DNA of 33,319 nt from Sphingobium phenoxybenzoativorans (GCF_001757355.1 NZ_MINO01000041.1:1-33319), one strand, 5' to 3'. Positions 15,928 to 25,396 are shown, counted from the first letter of the stretch. Notes: generated from the sequence alone by a model not told the origin. Numbers and translations: made by a program.

Positions 15928-17099
15928 AGGTCGATTTCCTCTGGTTTGTCGGACTGATCCTCGTGCACTCTATGTGTGCCCGTCGCAGCGGTTGCCTCGG
16001 TTGAACTCGCGGCCTTCCAACCGGCAAGCAGGTTCGCGCCGTCGGCTGAGCCACGGATCGCGCTCGGCGTGCGGGAGAAGCGGGGAGCGGGCATCGCGTG
16101 CATGACGCCGTCGCGCATTTCGTAGGAGTTTCTCGCCTGCAAATGCGGCTGGGAAAATGCTTCGTGCAGTTCCAATACAGGCGCTACGCAGGCGTCGGTC
16201 CCTGCAAACAATTCCGTCCAATAGCTTCTCGGGTGCGTGAGAAAGATCTTTTCCAACGACTGTGTCAAAGCACGCCAGCGCTTCTTGCGGTGCTGATCCG
16301 GCAAGAAAGCGTCAAGCCCAAGCTTCTCGAGAAATGCTGCGAAAAACTGGGGTTCAATGGCACCGACGGAAATCTCCCTACCGTCGCCGCAAAGGTAGGT
16401 GCGATAGTAAGGTGCCGCGCCGCCGAGGACATTATCTTCCCGTGCGAGCGATATGCGTCCTGCAGGGAGAAGGCCGGCGAACATGGTCATCAGCGAGGCC
16501 ACCCCGTCGACGATAGCCGCGTCCACAATCTGACCCACGCCAGATCGCCCACGCTCCCACAAGGCGCTCAATATTCCAACGGCGAGGAACATGGAGCCGC
16601 CGCCAAAGTCGCCAACGAGGTTCAAAGGCACAGTCGCCGGGGCGCCAGGCTTTCCGATCGCCGCCAGTGCGCCGGACAGCGCGATATAGTTGATGTCGTG
16701 TCCGGCGGTAGATGCGAGCGGCCCATCCTGTCCCCAGCCCGTCATCCGGCCATAGATCAGGCGCGGATTGCGCTTACGCATCACCTCGGGGCCGAGGCCC
16801 AAGCGTTCCATGACCCCCGGACGAAAGCCTTCGATCACAACGTCGGCATGGTCACTCGCGTCGAGGCAAAATGCGCGCCCTTCAGCACTGCGAATATCGA
16901 CGACCGCAGTAGCCCGTCCACGATCAACGACTGGATTTGGCCAACCATTTCCACCTTTGCGATCGACACGGAGAACGTCGGCGCCCATATCCGACAGAAG
17001 CATCGCGCAATGCGGACCGGGGCCGATGCCCGCAAACTCGATCACGCGCAGGCCCGCCAGTGGGCCCGACGCGGGAGTGGATTTCGCCACATCCGCCAT
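15924..17099 (-). CDS. Alpha-methylacyl-CoA racemase (CaiB/BaiF type III CoA-transferase fold)
   Basis: The product is 391 residues. It starts GLRVIEFAGIGPGPHCAMLL, and has GFRPGVMERLGLGP. Active-site residues known for the racemase are in place: H134 (AGHDINYIALSG), D164 (LVGDFGGGSM) and E249 (GAIEPQFF), with the same spacing as H126/D156/E241 of the mycobacterial enzyme. It would interconvert R- and S-2-methylacyl-CoA, which is needed before an S-specific acyl-CoA dehydrogenase can act. The C-terminal tail past residue 365 (STEATAATGTHRVHEDQSDK) is a low-complexity extension. It starts inside the MDR stop codon. Confidence 0.93.
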   Translation of the reverse strand: MADVAKSTPASGPLAGLRVIEFAGIGPGPHCAMLLSDMGADVLRVDRKGGNGWPNPVVDRGRATAVVDIRSAEGRAFCLDASDHADVVIEGFRPGVMERLGLGPEVMRKRNPRLIYGRMTGWGQDGPLASTAGHDINYIALSGALAAIGKPGAPATVPLNLVGDFGGGSMFLAVGILSALWERGRSGVGQIVDAAIVDGVASLMTMFAGLLPAGRISLAREDNVLGGAAPYYRTYLCGDGREISVGAIEPQFFAAFLEKLGLDAFLPDQHRKKRWRALTQSLEKIFLTHPRSYWTELFAGTDACVAPVLELHEAFSQPHLQARNSYEMRDGVMHAMPAPRFSRTPSAIRGSADGANLLAGWKAASSTEATAATGTHRVHEDQSDKPEEIDL

Positions 17100-18103
17100 C
17101 AGACCAGCCGGATAAGCCGTTTGCCGAAGTTACGGCCATGGTAGAGGTCGGCGATTGCGCCGGGACACTGCTCGATCCCGTTCACGATCTCCTCGCGATA
17201 CTTCAACTTTCCCTCGCGCACCCACTGGGCAAGCCGAATGCCGGCGGACTTGAACTCGTCCATATAGTCCAGAACCACGAATCCGCCGATCTGCGCGCGT
17301 CGCGTCATGACGATGCGCTCGACGCGCGGACCGCTCGGGACAGGGCTCCAGGACGCCACGGAGGCCGTTCCGCAGGCGACGACGCGAGCACGAAGCGCGA
17401 GTTGCCGATAGACCGCATCGCTGATCGGGCCAGCCGTATTGTCGAAATAGACATTTGCGCCCTGCGGGCAGGCAGCAGCCAAGCTCCGATCGAGGTCGGG
17501 GGCCCGATAGTCGATCGCCACGTCGTAACCGAACTCATCGCGACAGATGGCAAGCTTCTCCGGCCCGCCCGTTATGCCGATCGTCCGGCAGCCGAGAAGC
17601 TTGGCGATCTGACCAACTGCTGAGCCGACCGCACCTGCGGCGGTCGAAACGACGACCGTATCGCCGGCATTCGGCCGCCCGACTTTCTCCAGACCCAGCA
17701 AGGCGGTGACGCCGTTGAGACCGAGAATGCCCAAGGCGAGCGACGGCGCCAGATCGAAATCCTCGACTTTGCGGATCACCGCATCCGACGTCACGGCAGC
17801 GAACTGCTGCCACCCGAACCAACCCATTACTCGTTCACCCGCCACGAAGCCGGGCACGTGACTTTCGACAATCTCGCCCACCGCCAACGAGCGCATTACC
17901 GATCCGATTTCAATCGGTTGGGAATAGTTGCTGGTATCGGCCAGCCAGCCCCGCATGGCGGGATCGACCGAGAGGAAAAGGTTGCGGACCAATATTTCGC
18001 CTGGTGCGGCAGCAGGCAGTTCGTTGTCGACGATCTCGAAATGCTCGGCCTGCGGAATGGCCGCAGGTCGGCCCGCAACGAGGACCTGTTTGTTACCGGG
18101 CAT
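17099..18103 (-). CDS. NADP-dependent MDR oxidoreductase (alkenal/prostaglandin-reductase type)
   Basis: The product is 334 residues from ATG 18103, which has AAGGAG upstream; an earlier in-frame ATG at 18160 adds 19 residues without homology. The fold is zinc-free MDR: FLSVDPAMRGWLADTSNY, then VVVSTAAGAVGSAVGQIAKL for NADP binding and VYFDNTAGPISDAV. Members such as leukotriene B4 12-hydroxydehydrogenase and CurA reduce the C=C of enones. A role in reducing an unsaturated intermediate is likely. It overlaps the racemase start by one base and starts 87 bases after the FAH gene. Confidence 0.92.
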   Translation of the reverse strand: MPGNKQVLVAGRPAAIPQAEHFEIVDNELPAAAPGEILVRNLFLSVDPAMRGWLADTSNYSQPIEIGSVMRSLAVGEIVESHVPGFVAGERVMGWFGWQQFAAVTSDAVIRKVEDFDLAPSLALGILGLNGVTALLGLEKVGRPNAGDTVVVSTAAGAVGSAVGQIAKLLGCRTIGITGGPEKLAICRDEFGYDVAIDYRAPDLDRSLAAACPQGANVYFDNTAGPISDAVYRQLALRARVVACGTASVASWSPVPSGPRVERIVMTRRAQIGGFVVLDYMDEFKSAGIRLAQWVREGKLKYREEIVNGIEQCPGAIADLYHGRNFGKRLIRLV

Positions 18104-18190
18104 GCGTAGCGTGCTCCTTGAAGTGCCAGACAAGCGCTCGATCCCAGTCGAGTTGCGCAATCGTGATGTCGCAGCCGGATTTGTTCTGGG

Positions 18191-19243
18191 TCATGCGACG
18201 GCGCTCGCTTCGCCGACAACGTTGTGCGGCATGACAGAAACGCGCCGTACGCCTTCGTGCGCATTGGCGATGAAGCGCGTTTGCAGAACGCCGATTTTTT
18301 CCATTTCGAGTTCTACGACGTCGCCGTCAGCGATCACCTGGCCAGTCTCGATAGTGCATCCGTCACCGACCGTGCCCGATCCGAAGATCTCCCCAGGCTC
18401 AAGGGTTTCCGATTGCGAGATGTAGGCAATGAGTTCCTCAAACCGCCAATTCATTTCGGACGAGGAAGCCGTGACAAACAATTCACCATTCAGGCGCGCG
18501 GTCATGGCGAGCGCATAGGGGTCGCCGATCTCGTCCGCTGTCACCAGGAACGGTCCCATGGGCTTGGAATTATCGAAATCCTTGCCCTTGCCCGGCCCCA
18601 TCTGCCCAGGCATGGCTCGTGCCTGTTCATCGCGCGCGGACAGGTCATTGAATATCATGTAGCCGAAAATATGGCTTCGCGCGTCGGTGACGCTGATATC
18701 CTTGCCTCGCTTGCCGATGACGCAGGCGAACTCGAACTCGAAATCCATTTTCTTGCTGTAAGCCGGCCAGTGCACGTCGGTGCCGGTTCCACATACATTT
18801 GCAGGGTTTACACGATAGTATAGCGGGTTCTCGTACCAGGCGTCGGGCACGCGAAGGATACCCTTGCGTTCCATCATCTCCATGTAGGCTGGCGGATCGT
18901 CCGCCAGGCTCGCCCGAAGCCGGCGTATGCCGTCATAGGCCTGAATCATGTGCTTCTCGAAGGCTAGAAAGTCGCGGATCTGTACAGGGCGCGGTATCGG
19001 CGCGAGCAGCCGCACATCGGCGAGGGCGACCCGATGATCCGTCCCGGACTGGCGAACGATGGTATGAAGATCGGCGAGCGCCATATCGCCCGCCTCGACA
19101 ATGGCCTGGATGCTGGCGAGATGACGTGGCGCCGAGCCGGTCTGAGCAGTGGCGGCCGCTACGATGTCGATCAGCGCATCGCCACCATCGGCGACGACGC
19201 CAGGCACCGCCTGACCGTCCTTGATAAATGTCGCCAGCTTCAC
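18191..19243 (-). CDS. Fumarylacetoacetate hydrolase (FAH)-family protein, long form
   Basis: The product is 350 residues from GTG 19243. That start is chosen over 19333 because CAGGAGAG lies 5-6 bases before it and the protein then begins KLATFIKDGQAVPGVV, the usual FAH start. The catalytic region has FLAFEKHM, MDFEFEFACVIGKRG (metal ligands), IFNDLSARDEQ, FDNSKPMGPFLV and GEIFGSGTVGDGC. This longer subgroup is annotated as fumarylacetoacetase-like or 2-keto-4-pentenoate hydratase-like. It differs clearly from the 303-residue FAH at 5394, so the two probably act on different intermediates. Third FAH-type or lactone-type hydrolase in the cluster if the SMP-30 protein is counted. Confidence 0.92.
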   Translation of the reverse strand: MKLATFIKDGQAVPGVVADGGDALIDIVAAATAQTGSAPRHLASIQAIVEAGDMALADLHTIVRQSGTDHRVALADVRLLAPIPRPVQIRDFLAFEKHMIQAYDGIRRLRASLADDPPAYMEMMERKGILRVPDAWYENPLYYRVNPANVCGTGTDVHWPAYSKKMDFEFEFACVIGKRGKDISVTDARSHIFGYMIFNDLSARDEQARAMPGQMGPGKGKDFDNSKPMGPFLVTADEIGDPYALAMTARLNGELFVTASSSEMNWRFEELIAYISQSETLEPGEIFGSGTVGDGCTIETGQVIADGDVVELEMEKIGVLQTRFIANAHEGVRRVSVMPHNVVGEASAVA

Positions 19244-19283
19244 GAGGGCTCTCCTGTTTTGCAAAATGCTTTGACGAACATGG

Positions 19284-20066
19284 TCAATGCGTTTCGACTG
19301 GACCGGCGCCGCCATAGGCGACCCATCCGCCATCGACGGGCAACGTCACGCCAGTAATGTAGCTTGACCAGTCCGACAGAAGGAACGCGGTCGCGCGCGC
19401 GATCTCGGCTGGCGCCCCCAGCCGGCCCATCGGCGTGCGATCGGTGAGGAGCTTCTCGTCAAGTTTGCCTTCCGCGATTAGACGGTCAGTCATTGGCGTC
19501 CGGATGAAGCCCGGCGCTACCGCATTGATGCGAACCCCGCTCAACGACCATTCGCAGGCGAGATTCTTGGCCATCATCGCAACCGCCGTCTTGGCAGGGC
19601 CGTAAGCGTGGCGCCGCGGGCTACCGATCAGGCCTCTTATGGACGACATCGCTACGATCGATCCGCGCTGCTGCGGCATCATCACGCGGGCTGCGGCGCG
19701 GCAGGCGAGGAAGGTGCCGCGAAGCGTGACATCGACTATGTGTTGCCACTCGTCGATATCGATCTCGAAGGCCTTCGCGACGCGGTCGCTGACGCCGGCG
19801 CAATGCACCAGCCCGTCGAGGCCACCGGCCGCGGCGGTCGCCGCAGCGACCACCGCCTCGCAATCCTGTTCCCGCGTCACGTCGCCGCCAGCACTCGCCA
19901 CCGCGCCGAGTTCGCGGGTGATGCTCGCGAGCGCTTCCTGGTCGCGATCCATCAGAATGAGGACGGCCTGTTCCTCTGCTAGCAATCGTGCTGTCTCTAG
20001 TCCGATCCCACTGGCGGCGCCGGTCACGAGAACGCGCTTTCCCGCCAAGCCGAGGCTCGTCGTCAT
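19284..20066 (-). CDS. Classical short-chain dehydrogenase/reductase
   Basis: The product is 260 residues. NAD(P) motif: VLVTGAASGIGLETARLLAE; D at LMDRD suggests NAD preference. Catalytic residues are intact: SSIRGLIGSPRRHAYGPAK supplies Ser, Tyr and Lys. The C-terminus ends in YITGVTLPVDGGW. It would oxidise an alcohol to a ketone or the reverse; substrate unknown. ATG 20066 overlaps the SMP-30 stop (shared base), and the FAH gene starts 40 bases after its stop. Confidence 0.93.
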   Translation of the reverse strand: MTTSLGLAGKRVLVTGAASGIGLETARLLAEEQAVLILMDRDQEALASITRELGAVASAGGDVTREQDCEAVVAAATAAAGGLDGLVHCAGVSDRVAKAFEIDIDEWQHIVDVTLRGTFLACRAAARVMMPQQRGSIVAMSSIRGLIGSPRRHAYGPAKTAVAMMAKNLACEWSLSGVRINAVAPGFIRTPMTDRLIAEGKLDEKLLTDRTPMGRLGAPAEIARATAFLLSDWSSYITGVTLPVDGGWVAYGGAGPVETH

Positions 20067-21100
20067 CAGCGGCGCTCCAGACGTTGATCGGCCCAGTGGA
20101 CCGGCGGCGCCCCAGCCACGGGCGAACGAAAGAAGGGAATCGTCGTGCCTCTCAGGCTGCCGATATAAACGGTGCTGAGGTCCGGCCCGCCGAACGTGAC
20201 GCTCGCCATCCACGGCGCCAGCGCGCTGCCGCAGGCAAGCATTAGCTCTGGCGTGAGCTGCTCCTCGGCATAGGCCTGGAGCAATTGCCGTCCAGCTTCG
20301 GAGTCGCGGTCGTCGTCCAGGATGATACGCAGATCGCCATCCGGAGTGATCGCGAAGATCCGATCAGTAAAGATGTGCGTGCCCCAGAGATTGCCGAAAC
20401 TGTCGAAGGCGATACCGTCGATCATCCGGCCATGATTGTCCGGGCCGTAAGTTTCGCGGCTGTTGAGCGTGCCATCGTCGGCGACGCGGAATCGGGTGAC
20501 CCTCATTCCGCACGTTTCCACTGCGTAGAGCCACTCTTCTTTGGCATCGAGGCGGATTTCGTTTGTGAAATGGAGGCCGTCGGCAACGATGCGAATCCCC
20601 TTTTCGTCGGCGAGCGCGATGTAGCCGTCCCGCACCGAAGGGGTCATCGACATGATAAGGTCGGGCACACGGGTCGACACGGTCAGCCACAGCCGGTCGC
20701 GGCTATCGCGCAGGACGAAGTTCACCCGCCCGAACGGCCTGCCGTTGATGGCATCATACAGGACGGAGCTCTCCCCCGTACGCTTCATCACTTCGAGCCG
20801 GTCGGTGCCAAAATTAGCGATCAGTATGTCGCCGTTGCGCGCGAAGGCCATGCCGTTGGGCAGGGTGTCGTTGACTATCCGCGTGAACTGTTCGGTCGCG
20901 CTCGCCGGGACGGCGTCGCCCTGGGCGATCAGCGTCTGCGAACCATCGGTGGCGATCCGAACCACGCCGCCGCGCGCATCGGCGGACCATATCGTGCCGT
21001 CGGCTTCGGCGAGGATGCATTCGGGGCGCTGCAGGTCCCGGCCGATCGACGCGAGACTTGCCGGATCGACCTCAAAGCCGTCGATCGGGTTACTCGGCAT
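20066..21100 (-). CDS. SMP-30/gluconolactonase-family lactone hydrolase
   Basis: The product is 344 residues from ATG 21100, preceded by AAGGAA; an upstream TTG is possible but unneeded. The six-bladed propeller signature is visible as repeated motifs: RPECILAEADGTIWSADARG, LPNGMAFARNGDILIANFGT, TNEIRLDAKEEWLYAVE, and MIDGIAFDSFGNLWGT, with a metal-ligand Glu, Asn and Asp set (E in RPECI, N in FTNEI, D in MIDGI). The family hydrolyses sugar or aliphatic lactones with a divalent metal. No signal peptide is evident, so it acts in the cytoplasm. The 11-base overlap with the ligase gene shows coupling. Confidence 0.92.
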   Translation of the reverse strand: MPSNPIDGFEVDPASLASIGRDLQRPECILAEADGTIWSADARGGVVRIATDGSQTLIAQGDAVPASATEQFTRIVNDTLPNGMAFARNGDILIANFGTDRLEVMKRTGESSVLYDAINGRPFGRVNFVLRDSRDRLWLTVSTRVPDLIMSMTPSVRDGYIALADEKGIRIVADGLHFTNEIRLDAKEEWLYAVETCGMRVTRFRVADDGTLNSRETYGPDNHGRMIDGIAFDSFGNLWGTHIFTDRIFAITPDGDLRIILDDDRDSEAGRQLLQAYAEEQLTPELMLACGSALAPWMASVTFGGPDLSTVYIGSLRGTTIPFFRSPVAGAPPVHWADQRLERR

Positions 21101-22730
21101 GAACAATTCCTTCGCTGTGAGATGGTTGCTTGGCGTGTATTTCGCGCAGGCGCTTTTTATCGACCTTCCCGGTCGCGGTGAGCGGCATGTCGGAAATCAG
21201 GATCGTATCGGGCAGCCACCATTTGATGATCCGCTCCGAAAGAAATGACCGTACCTCGTCGGGCGTAACTACAGCGCCCGGCTGAGGCTCGACAACCAGC
21301 AGGGGACGCTCTTCCCATTTCGGATGATAGACGCCGATCACGCCGGCAAAGCGCACGCCCGGACAGGCGACCGCGACATTCTCGATATCGATCGAGCTAA
21401 TCCATTCGCCGCCGGACTTGATGACATCCTTCGCCCTATCGGTGATCCGAAGATAGCCGAGCTGGTCGAGTGTCGCGATGTCGCCGGTGTCGAACCAGCC
21501 GTCTGCATCGGCGCCGGGGGCGTCACTCTCGAAATAACGATCGATCACCCAAGGCCCTCGAACGAAAAGCCGCCCCGATGTCTCGCCATCGCGAGACACT
21601 TCGCGACCATCTTCATCGGTGATCTTCAGCTCGATCCCGAACTGAAGCCGGCCCGCCCGCGTCCAGATGGTCTCGTCGCACTGATCCTTGCCCAGCGCGG
21701 TGAGCCGCGGTGTCGGCGTTGCCAGAACGCCCAGCGGGCTCGTTTCGGTCATGCCCCAAATTTGGCGGACCTTTACATTGTATCTGCGCTGAAAGGTTTC
21801 GGCCATGATCCTCGGCACCGCCGATCCGCCGATGACGACGCGGTCGAGTGTCTCGGGCGAGAGCCCGTGCTGCTCCAGATGGGCCAAATACATGGTCCAG
21901 ATCGTCGGCACGCCGTTGGTGAAGGTCACGCCTTCGCCGACGATCAGTTCGTGCAGACTTTCACCATCCATCTTGTCGCAAGGAAGTACGAGTTTGCAGC
22001 CATTTATCGGGGCTATGAACGGGATGCCCCAGGCTGTCGCATGATAGAGCGAACTGCACGGCATGACGCAGTCAAAGGCAGAGAAGGCCAGCGCGCCGCT
22101 CAGCCCGCCGGCGATGCCGTGCAAGACGATCGACCGATGCGAATACAGCACTCCCTTGGGGACACCGGTCGTGCCCGAGGTGTAGCACAGGATTGCGGCG
22201 CTATTCTCGTCGAATGTTGGCCAGCTATGGTCGGCAGGGTATCCGCTGATCAGCGTCTCATAGCTCTCCGCCCCGACCTCACCGGCATCGAGCCGGTCGG
22301 CGTCGGACAGCATGATGTAACGGCGAACGAGCGGAATGCGGGACTTTAGCCGTTCGACCAGCGGCAGGAAATCGCGCTCGAAAAAGAGAACGCTGCTGCC
22401 CGCATGGTTGATCGTATAGGCTATCTGGTCCTCGTGTAGGCGCGGATTGGCGGTTTGCAGCACAGCTCCGATGCCCGGGACGGCATAAAAGAGCTCTAGA
22501 TGCCGATGGGTGTTCCAGGCGAGTGAACTGACCCTATCGCCCGGACCGATGCCGATAGCCCGCAACATATTTGCCGCTTGAGCGACGCGGGCAGCGCAAG
22601 CGGCATAGTCATAGCGCCAGACCGGTTCGTCGATGAGTCGGGAGACGATCTCGCGCTCACCATGCGCCGCTGCGGCATAGGCGAGGATGCCGCTGATCAT
22701 CAACGGCCGATCCTGCATCAACCCTCGCAT
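21090..22730 (-). CDS. Acyl-CoA synthetase (medium/long-chain AMP-forming ligase)
   Basis: The product is 546 residues. AMP-binding signatures: [17 protein letters not shown] (about 182-198, P-loop), [41 protein letters not shown], and [20 protein letters not shown]. The catalytic lysine of the C-terminal lid is K522 in TATGKVDKK. The closest known types are AlkK-like medium-chain and sterol side-chain ligases. It would activate a carboxylic acid to its CoA thioester and so feeds the racemase and dehydrogenase. GGGAGAG precedes ATG 22730. It is the first gene of the 14-gene operon and lies 41 bases from a 17-bp operator. Confidence 0.95.
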   Translation of the reverse strand: MRGLMQDRPLMISGILAYAAAAHGEREIVSRLIDEPVWRYDYAACAARVAQAANMLRAIGIGPGDRVSSLAWNTHRHLELFYAVPGIGAVLQTANPRLHEDQIAYTINHAGSSVLFFERDFLPLVERLKSRIPLVRRYIMLSDADRLDAGEVGAESYETLISGYPADHSWPTFDENSAAILCYTSGTTGVPKGVLYSHRSIVLHGIAGGLSGALAFSAFDCVMPCSSLYHATAWGIPFIAPINGCKLVLPCDKMDGESLHELIVGEGVTFTNGVPTIWTMYLAHLEQHGLSPETLDRVVIGGSAVPRIMAETFQRRYNVKVRQIWGMTETSPLGVLATPTPRLTALGKDQCDETIWTRAGRLQFGIELKITDEDGREVSRDGETSGRLFVRGPWVIDRYFESDAPGADADGWFDTGDIATLDQLGYLRITDRAKDVIKSGGEWISSIDIENVAVACPGVRFAGVIGVYHPKWEERPLLVVEPQPGAVVTPDEVRSFLSERIIKWWLPDTILISDMPLTATGKVDKKRLREIHAKQPSHSEGIVHAE

Positions 22731-22771
22731 TTCCGAACTCTCCCAACCTATGTCCTTTGATTCGATCTGAA

Positions 22772-22799
22772 CTGTACGTACGTTCCTATCTATTGTAAA
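22772..22799 (-). promoter_or_regulatory. Promoter and 17-bp operator of the 14-gene catabolic operon
   Basis: Reading the reverse strand, TTTACA (22799-22794) is followed after 17 bases by TACAGT (22776-22771), a plausible sigma-70 promoter. The element TAGGAACGTACGTACAG occupies 22788-22772, covering the spacer and most of the -10. Its core GTACGTAC is a perfect palindrome. A second identical copy lies at 22981-22997 on the other strand. The design suits a repressor that blocks both promoters. The promoter boxes are predicted from consensus only. Confidence 0.65.
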
Positions 22800-22980
22800 T
22801 GGTTTTCAGTTTCCCGACATGTTCCGGTGGAATCGATGAGTGAAACAATTTGTATAATTTACGCTCACAGGCGGCTTACCGCGTTGGAGTCAGCATATGG
22901 TAATGATTGACGACTGCCGGCATCCGTCGCTTGATGGCATCAAATGAGCACCGCTTGACAAACATCGAAACGAGAATAAG

Positions 22981-22997
22981 TAGGAACGTACGTACAG
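22981..22997 (+). promoter_or_regulatory. Second 17-bp operator, in front of the TonB-receptor operon
   Basis: TAGGAACGTACGTACAG is found here in the forward direction, identical over all 17 bases to the inverted copy at 22772-22788. A consensus -35 (TTGACA, 22955-22960) lies just upstream; the -10 is unclear. The TonB receptor starts at 23177, giving a 180-base untranslated leader. The likeliest ligand is one of the two TetR proteins, with the one at 26699 favoured because it is in this operon. Confidence 0.7.
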
Positions 22998-23176
22998 GAA
23001 AAAGATCGGCTTGCGCGTGTTGCGCATACCGAGCGTGGTCGAAGGTCGAGGTTAGTCCACCGGCGGCTTGACGCTCGGTGAGACTAGCCTTTCAGATCAT
23101 TTTCCTTCGTACGGGGATGCAAAAGGGCGGGTGCCGATCTGGACGCCTTGCCTGTAATCTGGGGAGGAATTTCGAC

Positions 23177-25396
23177 ATGTCTTCAATCACCATTCTAAGG
23201 CTTTCAACCAGCGCGTTGTGTCTGGCCTCACCTGCAATCGCGCATGCGCAGCAGCAGGTGCCCGCGACGACTGCTGTTCCTGTGCCGGCGGAGGAGGCTC
23301 GAACGGACGCCGGGGACATTATCGTCACCGCTCAGCGTCGTTCTGAGCGGCTGCAGGACATCCCAATGGCGATTACCGCGCTGGGTGGCGCAGCGTTGGA
23401 GCGCGCTCCAATCAGCAATATATCTGATCTCCAAACCTCCATTCCCAACGTCAATATATCGCTGCGCAACGGCTCGGGTGTCGTCGCCATTCGTGGCATC
23501 GGATACGACATCGTCACGGCTGGCGCAGACGGCAGCGTAGCCATTCACAGCGACGGCGTTTATCAGTCCCGTCCTGCAGCAGGACTATCCTCTCTGTATG
23601 ACGTAGAGCGCATTGAGGTAGCGCGAGGCCCTCAGGGCACGCTGTATGGGCGCAACGCAACAGGTGGCGCGATCAACATAATATCGCGCAAGCCGACCAG
23701 TTCTCTCGAAGGCTATGTGGATTTTTCCTACGGTAATTATAACGCGATATCTGTCGAAGGCGCGATCAGCGGCCCCCTTGCCGGAGAAAAGTTGCGCGGA
23801 CGTATCGCCGCTAAGCTCGAGGACCGTGACGGCTGGGGAACGAATCTTTTCAACGGCAAGGATGTCGACGACGTAAAAAGCCGATCCATCCGGGCGATGC
23901 TAGATTTTTCACCGAGCGAGACCGTCAGCTTTCTGTTGGCCGGCGAGTATTTCAAGCGCGACGACTCCGCCAACGCTCTGCACTTTGAAGGGTGTGTTGC
24001 GCCCGTGTGCAATGCCAACACGGCGATCAATCGGGGGTTTTCTATTCCGGCGAACCCTCGCGACGTAAATCAGGATGCGCAGGCTGGCTATAGGCCCGAA
24101 CAATATGGCCTAACCCTCACGTCAAAGATCGAGCTATCGTTCGCTGATCTTACGGCGATCAGCGGATATCGCGATGGCAAATCTTACTTTTACAGTGATT
24201 TCGACGGAACTGCGCAACTTGGATCATTCGCTACTCGAGAAGAAAATTACCATACCTTCTCACAGGAATTGCAACTCGGACGTAGCGGCGGCGTAATTGA
24301 TTGGATTTTGGGGGCCTATTACTTCGACGAGAAGAATTTCGCCCGGACCAATGCACAGTTCCCGCCCTTCCTCGCCCCGGCTTTGTCCCGCGTCTTTCAG
24401 GGCGGCACGCTTTACACCAAGGCTTTCGCGGGATTTGGCGAGTTGAGCTATCACATCACGCCGGAGCTGACCGTGACGGCGGGCGGTCGCTATTCCAGCG
24501 AGAAGAAGCGGATCGAAGATGAGTATATCTTCACGAATGGGCCTGTGAACACCCGAGGACGTCCTGGACAGGCAATGCCCTGCGTCGTTTGCGTTTCGAT
24601 CCCCAACGCCGTCCGGTTCAATGCTTTCACCCCCAAGTTCGGTGCGCAATACAAATTCAGTCCTCGTCAGATGATCTACGTGAACGTCCAGAAAGGCTTT
24701 AAAAGCGGAGGTTTCGCCGTCGGGGCGGTCACCCCGGCCTTTCAGCCAGAAACGATCTGGAGCTACGAAGCAGGTTTGAAGGCAGAATGGTTCGATCGCG
24801 CCCTCACGACGAATATCGCGGTGTACCATTATGATTATAAAGACCTTCAGGTCGGGCAGATCGTCGGTACCGTTACAGAGATCCGCAACGCGGCCTCCGC
24901 AAAGATAGACGGTGTCGAGGCTGAGGTGCGGCTGGCGATCGGGGATCATCTGACGCTAGATGGCTTTGGATCCTACAATCATGCGCGCCTGTCTTCCTAT
25001 ACCGCCGTAAATCCTGCCCTTCCGTCTCAGAATCCGGATTTGTCCGGAAACTTGCTTTCAAACGCACCCAAGTGGACAGGCAAGCTCGGTGCAGAATACT
25101 CCACACCCATTTCCAGCGGAAATATTACGGTGCGTGGCGAGATGTTCACGTCTTCGCGCGTTTATTTCTCGCCTTTCAACAATCTGACAAACAGTCAAAA
25201 ACCCTACACACTATTCAACGCAAACATCCGTTATGAGGGCAACAATGATTGGTATGCCAGCTTGTTCATGAGCAACATCGCCAATCGATTGGTCAAGTCC
25301 GGTTCGATCGTCTCGAGCGGCGCTGTCGGTGCGTTTATTGCGGCGCAGTATCTGCCGCCTCGCATGTATGGCATCAAAATCGGCAAGCGCTTCTAA
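23177..25396 (+). CDS. TonB-dependent outer-membrane receptor
   Basis: The product is 739 residues. Signal peptide: MSSITILRLSTSALCLA, then SPAIAHA, with cleavage after AHA (about residue 23). The TonB box area reads DIIVTAQRRSERLQDIPMA, followed by the plug domain (IPNVNISLRNGSG, RGPQGTLYGRNATGGAINII) and a 22-strand barrel ending in the typical aromatic F (KIGKRF). Sphingomonads use such receptors to import aromatic and lipidic substrates. ATG 23177 is preceded by GGAGGAA. Location opposite the catabolic operon and its shared operators suggest it imports the substrate or a degradation intermediate. The alpha/beta hydrolase follows 68 bases on. Confidence 0.95.
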   Translation: MSSITILRLSTSALCLASPAIAHAQQQVPATTAVPVPAEEARTDAGDIIVTAQRRSERLQDIPMAITALGGAALERAPISNISDLQTSIPNVNISLRNGSGVVAIRGIGYDIVTAGADGSVAIHSDGVYQSRPAAGLSSLYDVERIEVARGPQGTLYGRNATGGAINIISRKPTSSLEGYVDFSYGNYNAISVEGAISGPLAGEKLRGRIAAKLEDRDGWGTNLFNGKDVDDVKSRSIRAMLDFSPSETVSFLLAGEYFKRDDSANALHFEGCVAPVCNANTAINRGFSIPANPRDVNQDAQAGYRPEQYGLTLTSKIELSFADLTAISGYRDGKSYFYSDFDGTAQLGSFATREENYHTFSQELQLGRSGGVIDWILGAYYFDEKNFARTNAQFPPFLAPALSRVFQGGTLYTKAFAGFGELSYHITPELTVTAGGRYSSEKKRIEDEYIFTNGPVNTRGRPGQAMPCVVCVSIPNAVRFNAFTPKFGAQYKFSPRQMIYVNVQKGFKSGGFAVGAVTPAFQPETIWSYEAGLKAEWFDRALTTNIAVYHYDYKDLQVGQIVGTVTEIRNAASAKIDGVEAEVRLAIGDHLTLDGFGSYNHARLSSYTAVNPALPSQNPDLSGNLLSNAPKWTGKLGAEYSTPISSGNITVRGEMFTSSRVYFSPFNNLTNSQKPYTLFNANIRYEGNNDWYASLFMSNIANRLVKSGSIVSSGAVGAFIAAQYLPPRMYGIKIGKRF

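Larger units (their letters stand above)
22731..23176. other. 446-bp divergent regulatory region
   Basis: This AT-richer interval separates the reverse ligase operon from the forward TonB operon. It holds the two mirrored operators and no recognisable gene; a TATAAT hexamer at 22853-22858 has no obvious -35. The 180-base stretch between the second operator and the TonB start contains no clear riboswitch or attenuator. Confidence 0.6.

Noticed and set aside
16098..17144. Forward open frame of 348 codons
   Set aside because: It is the complement of the racemase gene, which has clear active-site residues on the reverse strand.
20285..21181. Forward open frame of 298 codons
   Set aside because: It is antisense to the SMP-30 gene with no protein family character.
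21324..22349. Forward open frame of 341 codons
   Set aside because: It overlaps the acyl-CoA ligase in antisense and carries no motifs.
3171..22997. Shared TAGGAACG start of the XRE palindrome and the 17-bp catabolic operator
   Set aside because: Only eight bases agree and the palindrome cores differ (GATC versus GTAC); most likely coincidence, with different regulator families.
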